Source: Muribaculaceae bacterium (GTDB lineage: Bacteria; Bacteroidota; Bacteroidia; Bacteroidales; Muribaculaceae). Taken from it: a stretch of 59,153 bases of DNA. A program made the translations under genes and the position numbers. Location: NCBI GenBank assembly GCA_017505535.1, contig JAFVPD010000028.1, positions 1-59,153 on the forward strand, in the 5' to 3' direction. Positions 25,441-35,271 of this stretch are shown piece after piece. Each line of letters begins with the position of its first letter. Position 1 is the stretch's first letter. Below the pieces are notes generated by a model. It was not told where the DNA came from. It searched no databases and saw only the letters and a program-made list of their open reading frames with translations.

Positions 25441-28400
25441 TTATTTGACAATAAGTTTCTTACTTGTTACATTTCCATTAATTATGGCTTTAACAATATA
25501 CACTCCGGCAGGAACATTTAATTCAACAGAAGTCACGTTTGATTCTGATGCTACCATATTTCCTGAAATGCCATAAACCTCTATTGATTGAGCCATTGCA
25601 CCAAATGCAATATTGTTTCCCGACACGGTGATAGAAGTCTCGGCTGTAATATCTTCTACTCCGTTAATAGCTGAATCAATTACCTCATAGGCACAAAGTC
25701 CATTTCCTGGAACGAAAAGATATAAAATACCCGAACCGTCATTGATGGGTAAATAGTCGGCATCAACTTGATATGTTGAGCTATTTACTGCACCAATACC
25801 TGCTTTAGGAAGATTCCACATTAGTTCCATTGATGAGAAGTCCATATTGGAATTGACTTTCACAAAATTAAATGTGTGGCCGTTTGAAGCATTGTAATCT
25901 GAATAGGGATATACTATATATTTTGTACCATTCAATGTGAAGAATGTTCCTCCATTTGCTTCATATCCTACAGGAGCCAATGATGTCTTATTGGCAAATG
26001 AATCGGTCATTGCTCCTGTTGAGAATGTATATCGGCTGAGGAATGTATCACCGCCCACTAAGAAGAATGAGTTATCATCGATTGGCAATACTCGAGGTGC
26101 AATGCCCAAGTTACTTGCACTTGAAGGATAAAGCGATTGAAGATTACATTTTTCGGTATTGGTCAATTGGCCATTTTCATAGGTCCAACGAACAACTGTT
26201 GTTCCTTTTGCTACTGCTTGATAAACCTTAAAGTTGCCGGCAACAACATCTCCGGTCAATGAAATGTGGTCGGCACGTGCCGATGACAATCCCGACACAG
26301 TCAATGATGCTACTTGAGTCAATGCTCCGGTTTCGGTATTTACCAAGTGCAACACCACCGGGCTTGAACCGGCATTCAATGACAAGTTGGCAATACAGAT
26401 ATTGCCTTTTGAGTCTTTAACGACAGTATTACATGGATAATATGCCACTTGTCCTTCAGTTCCGAGGAATACGTCAGACACAAGTTCTCCGGTTTTTTGG
26501 TCATACTTGCGCAAATAAATAGTTGCTTCACTGTCATTTTCAGTACGACCTGTTACATATACATAGTCATTACCTACACAGAATGAACGATTGTACGAGC
26601 CATTTTCAGGATATGTTATATTTTCGTAGTTTTCGTCAACCGAACGGAACCAAATGCTATTCACTTTAACATCACCAACTTTAGCATACGACGCATTGTC
26701 TTTGTCAATAATAATTGAATATCCTGGCTCAAAGCTACCAACTACAACTTTAGTGATATTAAATGAGCGAACATCTGAAACGGTACTCTTAACAGTTTTA
26801 CCTGCTGTTGTAACACGCCAATAGAATGTTCCTTTGCCCAACAACGAAATCACCATGTCGTGAGAAGTTGTTGTCAATGTTTTGCTATATTTTATAGTAG
26901 AGAAATCGTTTGATGTCGCAACTTCAAGGATATATTGTTCACAATCAACTGCACTCCAAGTCATTGTAAAGTCTGCCTCAAAATTAGCGCCATTGGAAGG
27001 GGTTAACAATGATGTTTTGGGAGCTGATGGTCGAGCTGGAGTCTTGAAGGTCTCTACTGAGCTCACCGACTCAAGTTTACCACTTTGAGACGTACGCACG
27101 CGCCAATAGTAAGTAGTTGTTTCTGTTAAATCACCAAGATTTACAACACATGAATTGGTTGTTATTCCCGATTGTTGATATTTTATAGTTGAGAAACTGC
27201 TATTGTCTGAAATCTCAATGGTATATGTTGCATCTGAAACACTGCTCCATGAGAATGTTTGGCTCCATGCTGTCGATGCACCACCTACAGGTGATACGAG
27301 TGTGGTTTTTTCTGACTCTCCGCTGGGATAACCTACAAGAGCCGGTTCAAACTCATTGCCATATCCGTCATATACACATACTGCATAGTAGAAATTACCT
27401 TGCTTATTGGTAGGCACACTATATGTTGTAGCATAAGAAACGCCCAACAAATACTCATTGCTGATACCATCGCCGTTTGACATTTGAGCAGCATCAAGAG
27501 TTACCGATGTGGGAATAGCATACACCGTGTAACGAATAATTGCATTGCCATTGGTTACCGCGCTCCATGAAAGAGTTGATCCGGTAGATGTCAAATTTGA
27601 AACTTTACCATAGTTTGTCTTAGTCTTCCAATCGATTACAGGAACAAGCGCAGGACGTGAATATGTGTCTTGTTTCAACAAACTGCGAGTTCCACTTGTC
27701 ACGTTTTTGTGGCTGTAATAGATTGAGCCATATACTCCATCGGGAGAGTATTGACGGTTATAATTAATCTGCTTTACAAGCTCAGTCCAATTTGATTGAG
27801 TATCACTAGTACCAATGTACGACACTGAGTGACTTGCATAATAGTGAGTTTTACCGATTGTTTGGTTGGCATAATGCCACCACTCTGTCAATGGTCCAAA
27901 TGGAGCTGTAGAGTGATTTGTCAACCAATAACATTGTGGCGAAATAAAGTCAATAGTTCCTTCGGCCATCCAAGTCAATGGATCGGAATAAATTTGATCA
28001 TATTGCCAGTCACTTGCGCTTACACCATATTTAGATGGAGAAGATATTCCATATTTGCTTGCCGATCTACTTGACACGCCGGCAGGTGATATACCAAAAC
28101 GCACATCGGGGCGAGTAGCTTGAATTGCGTCATAAACATCTTTCACCATTTGGTTAACGTTGGCGCGACGCCAATCGCCCATCGACAATGTCGTTCCGCT
28201 TGATTTATATGTATCATAGTCGGGCGCAGAGCTTCCCTCTGTTGTACCTCCACTTGGATAGAAATAGTCGTCGAAAATTATTCCGTCAATTTTATAATTG
28301 TCAAGAATTTCCTTTATAATATTTACAATGAGTTCACGAGTTTCAGCCAATCCGGGGTTGAATGTTATATAGCTTGCATCATCTCCCGCGATGAGCATTC

Positions 28401-28857
28401 CACTATTTTGCCACTCTTTATCCATTGTAGTTGACCATGTTGTGCCACTTGACCAACGATAGGGATTTAGCCACACATAAGCCTCAAGACCACGTTTGTG
28501 TGCTTCTTCAACAAAATAGGCCAATGGATCCCAGCCGGGATTTGTGCCACGTGTTCCTGAAATATAGCTTGACCATGGTGCATATTCCGATGGATACATT
28601 GCGTCACCCATACTACGCACTTGGAAACAAGTAGATGTGAAATTACAATCTTTGAGATCATCTAATTACTGAGTCATCTCACTCTTTTGTTTTGTTTGAG
28701 CCGAAGCTGTTGCCCCCTGGGTTGAGGGCCAGTCAATAGCCCATACTGTTGTGAGCCACGTTGAACGCATCTCGCGTTTTGGACTGTCGGCATACACGCC
28801 CACTATTGTTGCCAACATGGACGCTGCGACACATAATCGTTTTAAATTCTTTAGCAT
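25441..28857 (-). pseudogene. GHL10-family secreted protein interrupted by one in-frame TAA
   Basis: Paralogue of the adjacent gene along its whole length; the full frame would encode 1138 residues. The first 63 codons give a signal peptide and KREMRSTWLTTVWAIDWPS. Codon 64 is then TAA (28668-28666), and the same frame continues LDDLKDCNFTSTC into the normal barrel without any frameshift. The neighbour has Tyr (TAT) at this point, so a single T-to-A change explains it. All later parts are intact: barrel, two FN3-like repeats, propeller-like region and sorting tail ending in KKLIVK. The second part could start at a downstream Met but would lack a signal peptide. Recent inactivation, a programmed stop or a sequencing error are all possible. 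Confidence 0.85.
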
Positions 28858-28950
28858 AATAGTTTTTTAGATTATAATTTTGTTGTTATTTCTCATATTT
28901 TTTTTTTGCCATAACATCATCACAAGACCAACATTACCGCAAATTAGCCA

Positions 28951-28958
28951 CAAAATTA
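28951..28958 (-). promoter_or_regulatory. -7 box upstream of the interrupted GHL10 gene
   Basis: TAATTTTG on the minus strand, about 94 bp upstream of the ATG at 28857, with a TTTG shortly before it. The 303-bp gap 28858-29160 holds this box and the terminator at 29094-29130. I see no gene in it. Confidence 0.5.
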
Positions 28959-29093
28959 CAACAAATTCCGGAGTCACGACCAATCTTAGCCCCCAATTTT
29001 ATCCAAATTGTAACAATTCCATAAAATACTTTGAATAGTCGGCACATTTGTCCCCATTAAACAAAAAAACAGGAATGGCAATACCCACAAAAG

Positions 29094-29130
29094 AGGTCGG
29101 AGCGACAATCTAATATTGACGCCCCGACCT
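29094..29130 (-). terminator. terminator of the SGNH hydrolase gene
   Basis: Stem AGGTCGG.GCG (29094-29104) pairs with CGC.CCGACCT (29120-29130) with one bulged position. On the minus strand it is followed by CTTTT. It lies about 30 bp after the stop of the hydrolase gene. Confidence 0.75.
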
Positions 29131-29160
29131 GTGGCCTGTTATCTTCCTTTTTATAACTCT

Positions 29161-30237
29161 TTATTTCAACGAATATTTTTGCAACAAGGGCAATAGCTTG
29201 TCGGCAAAACGTCGAAATGCTACGTCGGTAAAATGGTAGTTATCCACTGTTCCCTCAACATCATCGAGCACCTCTTCGCCCTTCATATAATATAGATTCT
29301 TATCTCCGGCCGCCAATCTTGCTTCATAAAACTCACGCAACACATCGTTTTTCTCCTTCAATGCCACCTTAACATCGGCATTAAATCTTGAAATGGGGAA
29401 ATAAGGACTTTCGATAAACAAGATGGGGACATCGGGACGCTTTTCGCGCAAATAGTTATAGAACGGTTCTAAGCGCTCCTTCAATTGACTTGCTGTGTTA
29501 TTGGGGAGGCAATCAAACACATATAATCCGGCATCGACCGACGCCAACAATGGAGCCACCTCCATGTCCAACTGTCCATTCCCACTAAACCCGAAATTGT
29601 AGAATTCGCGATTCATTTTTCGTTCAAGAATATTGGTATATGCCAACCCCGGACGCGATGCACATGCACCCTGCGTGATACTTGTACCGTAAACAACAAT
29701 GGGCTTTTCTCTACTTGGCAAATCAACCTTTGGCATTTCTACCACAGCGGCCGAGTCAACACCTATATACAAACTGTCAATACCATCATACAATGGTAAG
29801 AAGAGAATATACTCACGCATTTTCTTTTCCAATCCGTTTACGATCGAATACTTCGATGCTTTTTTATTCACCGTGGGGCGAACACTACTCACAAAAGTCC
29901 ATTCGTTATTATCGTCAAGCGTATATAAATCAAGCCCTCTAATTCCAACCGGAGTCATGTGATTCATTTCCAATTCTTGAGTTGACACCCATTTGGCACT
30001 CAGCGCAGTGGCATCTGATGCAAAACGTATTGCCATGCCTGCCGTATTTGTTCCCAGGGTATATAACAATTCTCGCTTCACTTGCGATTTCAGTTCCTTC
30101 GGGAAACGTGTATATCCCTCCTCTACCGGCACAACTGTTCCAAGCACAGGAAATTGGCGTGCATCATGATAAACAGGCTCTGCGGCATAACTCATCGCCG
30201 AGGCCATCAATCCAATAGTCAATAATATCTTTTTCAT
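29161..30237 (-). CDS. secreted GxDLY/SGNH hydrolase
   Basis: Likely carbohydrate esterase or lipase acting outside the cytoplasm. The 358-residue protein has a signal peptide (MKKILLTIGLMASAMSYAAE). An N-terminal GxDLY-type beta domain carries RGLDLYTLDDNNEWTF near 98-113. A GDSL/SGNH hydrolase domain follows, with the nucleophile Ser in VVYGTSITQGACAS (about 182-195), the glycine block FGFSGNGQLD, and the C-terminal Asp/His pair VDNYHFTDVAF. All four SGNH blocks are recognisable. It has its own promoter and terminator. No sugar-utilisation genes flank it except the GHL10 pair. Confidence 0.88.
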   Translation of the reverse strand: MKKILLTIGLMASAMSYAAEPVYHDARQFPVLGTVVPVEEGYTRFPKELKSQVKRELLYTLGTNTAGMAIRFASDATALSAKWVSTQELEMNHMTPVGIRGLDLYTLDDNNEWTFVSSVRPTVNKKASKYSIVNGLEKKMREYILFLPLYDGIDSLYIGVDSAAVVEMPKVDLPSREKPIVVYGTSITQGACASRPGLAYTNILERKMNREFYNFGFSGNGQLDMEVAPLLASVDAGLYVFDCLPNNTASQLKERLEPFYNYLREKRPDVPILFIESPYFPISRFNADVKVALKEKNDVLREFYEARLAAGDKNLYYMKGEEVLDDVEGTVDNYHFTDVAFRRFADKLLPLLQKYSLK

Positions 30238-30259
30238 GTTATTTAGTTTAATTTAGGTG

Positions 30260-30267
30260 CAAAGATA
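30260..30267 (-). promoter_or_regulatory. -7 box of the SGNH hydrolase gene
   Basis: TATCTTTG on the minus strand, 23 bp upstream of the ATG at 30237. The 326-bp gap 30238-30563 contains this box and the terminator at 30427-30466, and nothing else I can support. Confidence 0.6.
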
Positions 30268-30426
30268 ATCAACTCTAAATGAATCCCCACCCCTTATCCT
30301 CGCTAAATTCTTCCAAATTAGCAATTTTAACAAATTGAATTTTGGCATAAGAACAGTTTTTTTTGGGGGGTAAATGTATGCTATTTTTACGGCACAACCC
30401 TCGCCATAAACTACTGAGCCATAAAA

Positions 30427-30466
30427 AAATAGGTTCGTCGGCAATACTGCCTACCAAACCTATTTT
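30427..30466 (-). terminator. terminator of the three-gene exported-protein operon
   Basis: The outer stem AATAGGTT/AACCTATT with inner GGC/GCC pairs is followed on the minus strand by seven T (30422-30428). It lies about 100 bp after the SUMF1 gene stop. Confidence 0.75.
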
Positions 30467-30563
30467 CAAGTCATTCTCAATGACCATGTTCCGCCCACAA
30501 AAACAGCAAAATCTTTTTATGCTGTGAATGTTTTTGCTTAGAAATAGAGTGGATCGCCCCAAC

Positions 30564-31814
30564 CTATAGGCGTGAACACACTAAGCGAAGCCCAAGAATG
30601 CTTTGGCGGCCGGGAGCAACGTAACTGCGACAAGCCACACGACAGTACTGCGCATCGCTGCCCCAACCACCGCCGCGACCCACGCGGTAAGAGCCGGAAC
30701 CGGCACCTGACGGATCGGTTTGCGCCATTGAAGAGTAGCTCCCATACCAATCGCTACACCACTCCCACACATTGCCACTCATATCATAAATACCTAATTC
30801 ATTGGGATAACATGTAGCAACTTCGTGCGTTGCGTTTCCCGAATTCCCGCAATACCAAGCAATATCATCGATTCGATTGCTTCCACTATATTTATATCCT
30901 TTACTGCAATTTCCGCCGCGAGCGGCAAACTCCCACTCCGCTTCGGTGGGAAGACGGAATCGCAAACCGGTGAGTTGATTGAGCTTTTGAATAAACGACT
31001 GACAATCATGCCATAACACTTGTTCTACAGGATTGCGAGAACTGCGTGTAAAGTATGACGGGTTATTTTCCATCACTGCATACCACAACTCTTGTGTAAC
31101 CTCGGTCTCTCCTATAAAATAGTCGCTCAATGTCACTTGATGTGCAGGGGTTTCATCATTCTGATATCCTATTTGTTCTGCTGTCGCTCCCATTGTAAAT
31201 GTGCCTCCGGCAACATAAATCATTTTAAATTTAACTCCATTGACTTCAATCACCCGAACTTGTGATTGTTGATTGGTGGTCGTTGATGATTGTTGCACAT
31301 AGGTAGAATTTCCGGTATTTGACTTTGATGATGAAGAGCCGCCCAAGAGCAATTGCCTTGCTAACGCCCTACATGCTTTTAATATCGACTGTCCATCTGT
31401 TGCGGATTGCTCTATCGCAACTTGTTTCACTTTTGTTGACTCTATATCTATTATTTGCGATGTTAAAATAATTGTTACTTCATCAACGTAAGCAACCTCC
31501 AGGATTAAAACATATGCAGCACCTGTAGCTTCACCCAAAGCCTTTATTTGTTCATCACTTACATAACCTTTTCTTTGGAAATCATGTTCCCCCATTAATT
31601 GGGATAAACTCACTCGGTCAAATGCCTCATAACCATCAATTTCAGTAATCGCTTTTGTCATTTGCGCTCTAACTGTCAATTCTACTCCATATTTGACATT
31701 ATCTTCCTTGTCAACAGTTTCAAGAATGGCAATTTTCTTAACCTCTTGTGCAGATGACACTACACAACCAACTATTAATAGAATTACTACAACCAAAAAT
31801 CTTCTCAGTTTCAT
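30564..31814 (-). CDS. exported CsgG-like / SUMF1 fusion protein
   Basis: The 416-residue protein has a signal peptide (MKLRRFLVVVILLIVGCVVSSAQ). Residues 25-155 resemble the CsgG/LpoB-type fold that binds envelope partners (KKIAILETVDKEDN, ALGEATGAAYVLILEVAYVDE). A Ser/Thr/Gln-rich linker follows. The SUMF1/FGE-like domain runs from about 180 to 416: GGTFTMGATAEQ, ETEVTQELWYAVM, RLPTEAEWEFAARGG, MSGNVWEWCSDWYG, RGGGWGSDAQYCRVACRS. SUMF1 folds include formylglycine-generating enzymes, but many are plain ligand-binding folds, and here catalysis is unproven. It is last in a three-gene unit. Confidence 0.85.
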   Translation of the reverse strand: MKLRRFLVVVILLIVGCVVSSAQEVKKIAILETVDKEDNVKYGVELTVRAQMTKAITEIDGYEAFDRVSLSQLMGEHDFQRKGYVSDEQIKALGEATGAAYVLILEVAYVDEVTIILTSQIIDIESTKVKQVAIEQSATDGQSILKACRALARQLLLGGSSSSKSNTGNSTYVQQSSTTTNQQSQVRVIEVNGVKFKMIYVAGGTFTMGATAEQIGYQNDETPAHQVTLSDYFIGETEVTQELWYAVMENNPSYFTRSSRNPVEQVLWHDCQSFIQKLNQLTGLRFRLPTEAEWEFAARGGNCSKGYKYSGSNRIDDIAWYCGNSGNATHEVATCYPNELGIYDMSGNVWEWCSDWYGSYSSMAQTDPSGAGSGSYRVGRGGGWGSDAQYCRVACRSYVAPGRQSILGLRLVCSRL

Positions 31815-31832
31815 ATCTTATTTTAGTTTATA

Positions 31833-32852
31833 TTACAATTCTATATTTTCACTCACAGCGCCACCTATTTGCTTGCTCACTTTTTTATACGCATCATTTG
31901 CCGCTAATTCATAATTAATCGAACCGCCTTTAACCGAGATAACATCTTCATAAATGCGTTGCGATTTTTTATTGGTAATGCTTATAGATGCATCAACATA
32001 TGCAAAATATGTTGTGGTATTTCCAACGGTTGAATGAGCATGCTTACGAGCCGTCGCATTAATTTTTATAACATAATCGGCCTTTGTGGGATCGGTGGTA
32101 AAACTACAACCGCGAGCCGACAGCACTCCTTTCACCTCGTTACCTAAATTTTTATATGCAACACCATATTTATCGGCTTTGCATTGCACACATATAACTA
32201 TTGCATGATCCAACTCGGTCAACAACTTTTTGATTGACTGTTCCAAATTTGAACATTTATTCAACAAATAGCGATAATTTGTTGATTCATCAAAAAATGT
32301 CAATGCAAAAAACAAGTCATTGGCTTGTTGCAATGTAGGTAATGCTTCATTTAACTCACCTTTGGCTTGAGTTTTCAGCCCATTATTTTTATAGTTACGA
32401 GCGTTTGCCAATGACTTTTCCACATCGGCGATAATCAATTCTATATCATTTTTATAAGCTCTTGCCGCTGCACTTTTGTCGATATAAGCTATCGCAAAAC
32501 CTTCGCGAGTATATGTGTTATATGTCATTTGAGTTTTGACATGTTTCAATTTAATTTGAGTTGAAATCTCAAGTTGCGACTCATAATTAATCGACACATC
32601 ACCGTTTACCGAATGACGAGAAGTGGTGGCAAAGTCATTAACCTTTATCTCTAACTGACGGGCAAGATTTCCACGTGCAATATCGGCAAGATAATTTTTA
32701 TATGCCTCCTCAGTCATACCTCGGTCATTATATCCTTGCTGAATATCGCTCAAATATCGACCTCCTACATATTTTTTCCATTCAGCAGGATAGTCTTGCG
32801 CCGTTGCGACAAAAACCAAAGTGACAAAGAATAAAGAAACAATTCGTTTCAT
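31833..32852 (-). CDS. exported protein of unknown function, LPP20-like
   Basis: I do not recognise a firm family. The 339-residue protein has a signal peptide (MKRIVSLFFVTLVFVATAQ). A short RYLSDIQQGYNDRGMTEEAY region is followed by an LPP20-like block where repeated ALADIARGNLARQLEIKV-type helices and a beta sheet (VNDFATTSRHSVNGDVSI) recall envelope proteins. Then comes a helical middle and a C-terminal alpha/beta domain with ADYVIKINATARKHAHS that resembles a CsgG-like or DUF4384-neighbour fold. Spacing is 4 bp to the gene before and 18 bp to the next. The three genes probably make one envelope assembly (inference). Confidence 0.7.
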   Translation of the reverse strand: MKRIVSLFFVTLVFVATAQDYPAEWKKYVGGRYLSDIQQGYNDRGMTEEAYKNYLADIARGNLARQLEIKVNDFATTSRHSVNGDVSINYESQLEISTQIKLKHVKTQMTYNTYTREGFAIAYIDKSAAARAYKNDIELIIADVEKSLANARNYKNNGLKTQAKGELNEALPTLQQANDLFFALTFFDESTNYRYLLNKCSNLEQSIKKLLTELDHAIVICVQCKADKYGVAYKNLGNEVKGVLSARGCSFTTDPTKADYVIKINATARKHAHSTVGNTTTYFAYVDASISITNKKSQRIYEDVISVKGGSINYELAANDAYKKVSKQIGGAVSENIEL

Positions 32853-32856
32853 AAGA

Positions 32857-33450
32857 CTAATAACCTCTTACGATATTGACAATATTCACATTCACATCAA
32901 CAAAGACGTTTATTTCCTCTACGGTAAGAAATGTAGGGCGATAATTTGCAACTTCGTCAAGCATTTTGTTAAAACGGTCGCCTCTAATTGCTACCTTTGC
33001 TGTAACAGTGTACATTCCTGTACAACGATCATATTCGATTTTTGCGTTACCAAACGGTTCGCAACCTCTGATTACACTTTCACTAACTTGCAACCAACGA
33101 GAATTTAAGGCTTTGCTCACATTTCCATTACAACCCGATGTTGCACGCTCTCCTGCATCTATAACAGCATTATTAATTGTGCGAGAAATTGTTGCATAAG
33201 CTTCACGTTGCGCCATTTCAATAGCCGTCTGTTTATCATTGGCTTTTGCAGTACCCGAATACCATTTATATTCCCATTTTTCAATCTTTCGGCCATCTGG
33301 GCTCAATGATTCAGCTTCGGCATAACCACTTGTTTCTGCTTCAGTTGTCGCAACGCAACGACCTTCAAGATTACGTTCATAACCAATTTGAGCATTTGAT
33401 GTCATTGACAATGCTCCGATACACAACATTAAGGCAAATACTTTTTTCAT
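32857..33450 (-). CDS. exported protein of unknown function
   Basis: The 197-residue protein has a clear signal peptide (MKKVFALMLCIGALSMTSNAQ). The mature part contains ATTEAETSGYAEAESLSPDG and a helical AQREAYATISRTINNAV segment of the kind seen in LPP20-like proteins. It has four Cys, two of them in NRYDRCTG-like and IRGCEPFG contexts, which may form disulfides. It is the first gene of the three-gene unit. The ATG at 33450 is preceded by AGGAGG about 20 bp upstream on the minus strand and directly by one copy of an 11-bp direct repeat. Confidence 0.72.
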   Translation of the reverse strand: MKKVFALMLCIGALSMTSNAQIGYERNLEGRCVATTEAETSGYAEAESLSPDGRKIEKWEYKWYSGTAKANDKQTAIEMAQREAYATISRTINNAVIDAGERATSGCNGNVSKALNSRWLQVSESVIRGCEPFGNAKIEYDRCTGMYTVTAKVAIRGDRFNKMLDEVANYRPTFLTVEEINVFVDVNVNIVNIVRGY

Positions 33451-33452
33451 AA

Positions 33453-33743
33453 CACTAATATGTGTGCCTCCTGTGTCCCCGAATTTGGCTATTAATAAAT
33501 TGGTTTATTGAGCTATAAACGCGAAAACGTGGGACATTGCTCAGTTTATCTATTCGTAGGTATCGCCAAACACCCAAGTCTATAATAAACAGCCCACCCC
33601 ACGCTATACCTATATATAGCACCCCGCCCATGGGGTGAGAATAGGCACGCATAGGCGTTTTGTGACCGCTTTACCCTATAGACTTTAAAAATTGGCGATT
33701 TTTACGAATAAGGATATAGCTGAAAACGCTTTCACTAATATGT
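33453..33743. repeat. nested inverted-repeat element flanked by an 11-bp direct repeat
   Basis: CACTAATATGT occurs at 33453-33463 and again at 33733-33743. Between them are two 34-bp arms, 33551-33584 and 33677-33710, that are reverse complements at 25 of 34 positions with equal spacing. The matching blocks are TATTCGTA/TACGAATA, ATCGCCAA/TTGGCGAT and AAGTCTATA/TATAGACTT. A further pair AGCTATA/TATAGCT lies outside (33511-33517, 33715-33721). CACCCC/GGGGTG and GCTATA/TATAGC stems lie inside. On the minus strand the whole element would lie in the 5' leader of the exported-protein operon. It may be a small inserted element with target duplication, or a structured RNA. Confidence 0.7.
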
Positions 33744-33750
33744 CTCTCAT

Positions 33751-33774
33751 GGGGAGGGCAACGCTTTGCCTCCC
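33751..33774. repeat. stem-loop next to the operon promoter
   Basis: GGGGAGGGCAACGC-TT-TGCCTCCC folds into a stem through GGGAGGCAAAGCGTTGCCCTCCC on the minus strand. It begins about 10 nt after the expected transcription start from the box at 33787-33794, so it would be the first structure of that leader RNA or an early terminator. Confidence 0.5.
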
Positions 33775-33786
33775 ACAAGATTGGTG

Positions 33787-33794
33787 CAAATTTA
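33787..33794 (-). promoter_or_regulatory. -7 box likely driving the three-gene exported-protein operon
   Basis: TAAATTTG on the minus strand. It is the only good TAnnTTTG match upstream of the 33450 gene. It implies a leader of about 330 nt containing the nested inverted repeat. The 525-bp gap 33451-33975 otherwise holds only the element, this box and the bamD promoter. Confidence 0.5.
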
Positions 33795-33922
33795 ATAATT
33801 CTTTTGATTATTATTGCAATAAACACCTAAAATAAAATATTACGATGAAATAAATATAACAACAATAAACCTCTTTTAACCCAAAAAGTAGAGGAAAAAT
33901 TTATATTCTCGGCAATTATTTG

Positions 33923-33930
33923 TAACTTTG
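33923..33930 (+). promoter_or_regulatory. -7 box of bamD-rpoZ
   Basis: TAACTTTG on the plus strand, 46 bp before the bamD ATG, preceded by AT-rich sequence. Confidence 0.65.
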
Positions 33931-33975
33931 CATTTTGAATTATAGCCGTTTAGATGTCGGCAAAAGTATAATAAT

Positions 33976-34776
33976 ATGCGCAAATACCTAATTCTCACAA
34001 TATTAATTGGGCTCTTAACTTCATGCGGCGAATATCAACGCGTATTGAAGAGCACCGACTATGACTACAAGCTTGACTATGCCCGACGTGCATTTAACGA
34101 AAAGAAATATGTGCAGGCATCAACTATCCTCACCGATGTCATCACCGTTTTCAAAGGCACAGAAAAAGCCGAAGAGTCGCTATATCTGCTTGCGATGAGC
34201 CACTATGAGAACAAAGACTACGCAAGCTCAGGCGCATATTTCCGCACCTATTATAGCCGCTATCCCAAAGGCAAATACACCGAGTTGGCTCGTTTCCACT
34301 GCGGTTATGGCTACTATCTTGACTCGCCCGAGCCTCAGCTCGATCAGAGCGGAACTCTCGAAGCCATCAAAGAATTGCAAGCATTCCTTGATTACTTCCC
34401 CAAAAGCGACAAAGTATCGGTTGCACAAAATGCAATTTTTGAGTTGCAAGACAAACTCACTCTCAAAGAATTCCAAAATGCGCAACTATACTATAACCTC
34501 GGCAGCTATTTAGGCAACAACTACGAGGCCGCCGTGATTGTTGCTAAAAATGCAATTAAAGATTACCCCTATTCAAAATATAAAGAAGAGTTGGAAATGC
34601 TCATTCTCAAGGCTCGATATCAAGAAGCCAACCAGAGTGTCGATGAAAAGAAAGCCGATCGTTTCCGCGTGGTAATTGATGAATACTACTCTTTCATCAA
34701 CAACTACCCCGACAGTCCCAACCGAGAAGAAGCCGACAACATCTTCAAAATTGCATCAAAATATATCACCGATTAA
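33976..34776 (+). CDS. bamD: outer membrane assembly lipoprotein BamD
   Basis: Periplasm-facing lipoprotein of the BAM complex that inserts beta-barrel proteins into the outer membrane. The 266-residue protein has a lipoprotein signal with Cys17 (IGLLTSCGEY). TPR-like helices follow: DYARRAFNEKKYVQASTIL, AEESLYLLAMSHYENKDY, YRYPKGKYTELARFHCGY and later repeats typical of Bacteroidetes BamD. It is followed 24 bp later by rpoZ, a gene pair conserved in Bacteroidales. Confidence 0.93.
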   Translation: MRKYLILTILIGLLTSCGEYQRVLKSTDYDYKLDYARRAFNEKKYVQASTILTDVITVFKGTEKAEESLYLLAMSHYENKDYASSGAYFRTYYSRYPKGKYTELARFHCGYGYYLDSPEPQLDQSGTLEAIKELQAFLDYFPKSDKVSVAQNAIFELQDKLTLKEFQNAQLYYNLGSYLGNNYEAAVIVAKNAIKDYPYSKYKEELEMLILKARYQEANQSVDEKKADRFRVVIDEYYSFINNYPDSPNREEADNIFKIASKYITD

Positions 34777-34800
34777 TAATACATAATCATATATAACGAC

Positions 34801-35136
34801 ATGGATTACAAAAAGACAAACGCCCCCTTAAACACCGTGACCCGCGACATGATTGAAATGTCACAGGACACCGGCAACGTCTATGAAACAGTGAGCATCA
34901 TCGCTAAGCGCGCCAACCAAATCGCCGGCGAAATGAAACACGAGCTTGAAAAAAAGCTTCAAGAATTTGCTTCACTCAACGACAATCTTGAGGAAATCTC
35001 TGAAAACCGCGAACAAATCGAAATCTCTCGCTACTACGAGAAACTTCCCAAACCCACTCTCATTGCGGCTCAAGAATACATTGAAGGAAAAATTCACCAC
35101 CGCAACCCCGAGAGAGAAAAACTTAACATGGACTAA
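34801..35136 (+). CDS. rpoZ: RNA polymerase omega subunit, Bacteroidetes form
   Basis: Small subunit that helps assemble RNA polymerase. The 111-residue protein has the omega core TGNVYETVSIIAKRANQIAGE (about 24-44), where the usual NRFELVLVAAKRARQL is found in proteobacteria. A charged helical middle and RYYEKLPKPTLIAAQEYIEG follow. Together with position directly after bamD this gives the assignment. Confidence 0.88.
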   Translation: MDYKKTNAPLNTVTRDMIEMSQDTGNVYETVSIIAKRANQIAGEMKHELEKKLQEFASLNDNLEEISENREQIEISRYYEKLPKPTLIAAQEYIEGKIHHRNPEREKLNMD

Positions 35137-35219
35137 TCCATATTAAGTGATTTCTTAACAAAATCTCGCCAATAGCACAAAAAAGCGCAAAATAAGTTGG
35201 TCAATATAAAAATAATAAC

Positions 35220-35227
35220 TACCTTTG
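35220..35227 (+). promoter_or_regulatory. -7 box of rpsO
   Basis: TACCTTTG with an upstream TTGG at about 35197-35200. It lies 44 bp before the rpsO start and leaves room for the S15 leader. Confidence 0.65.
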
Positions 35228-35271
35228 TGCGCTCAAATTTATATTATTAACAATTTAAACTCTTTTTAGGA

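Noticed and set aside
30275..30562. Small minus-strand open frame after the SUMF1 gene
   Set aside because: It runs through the terminator hairpin and shows no coding character.
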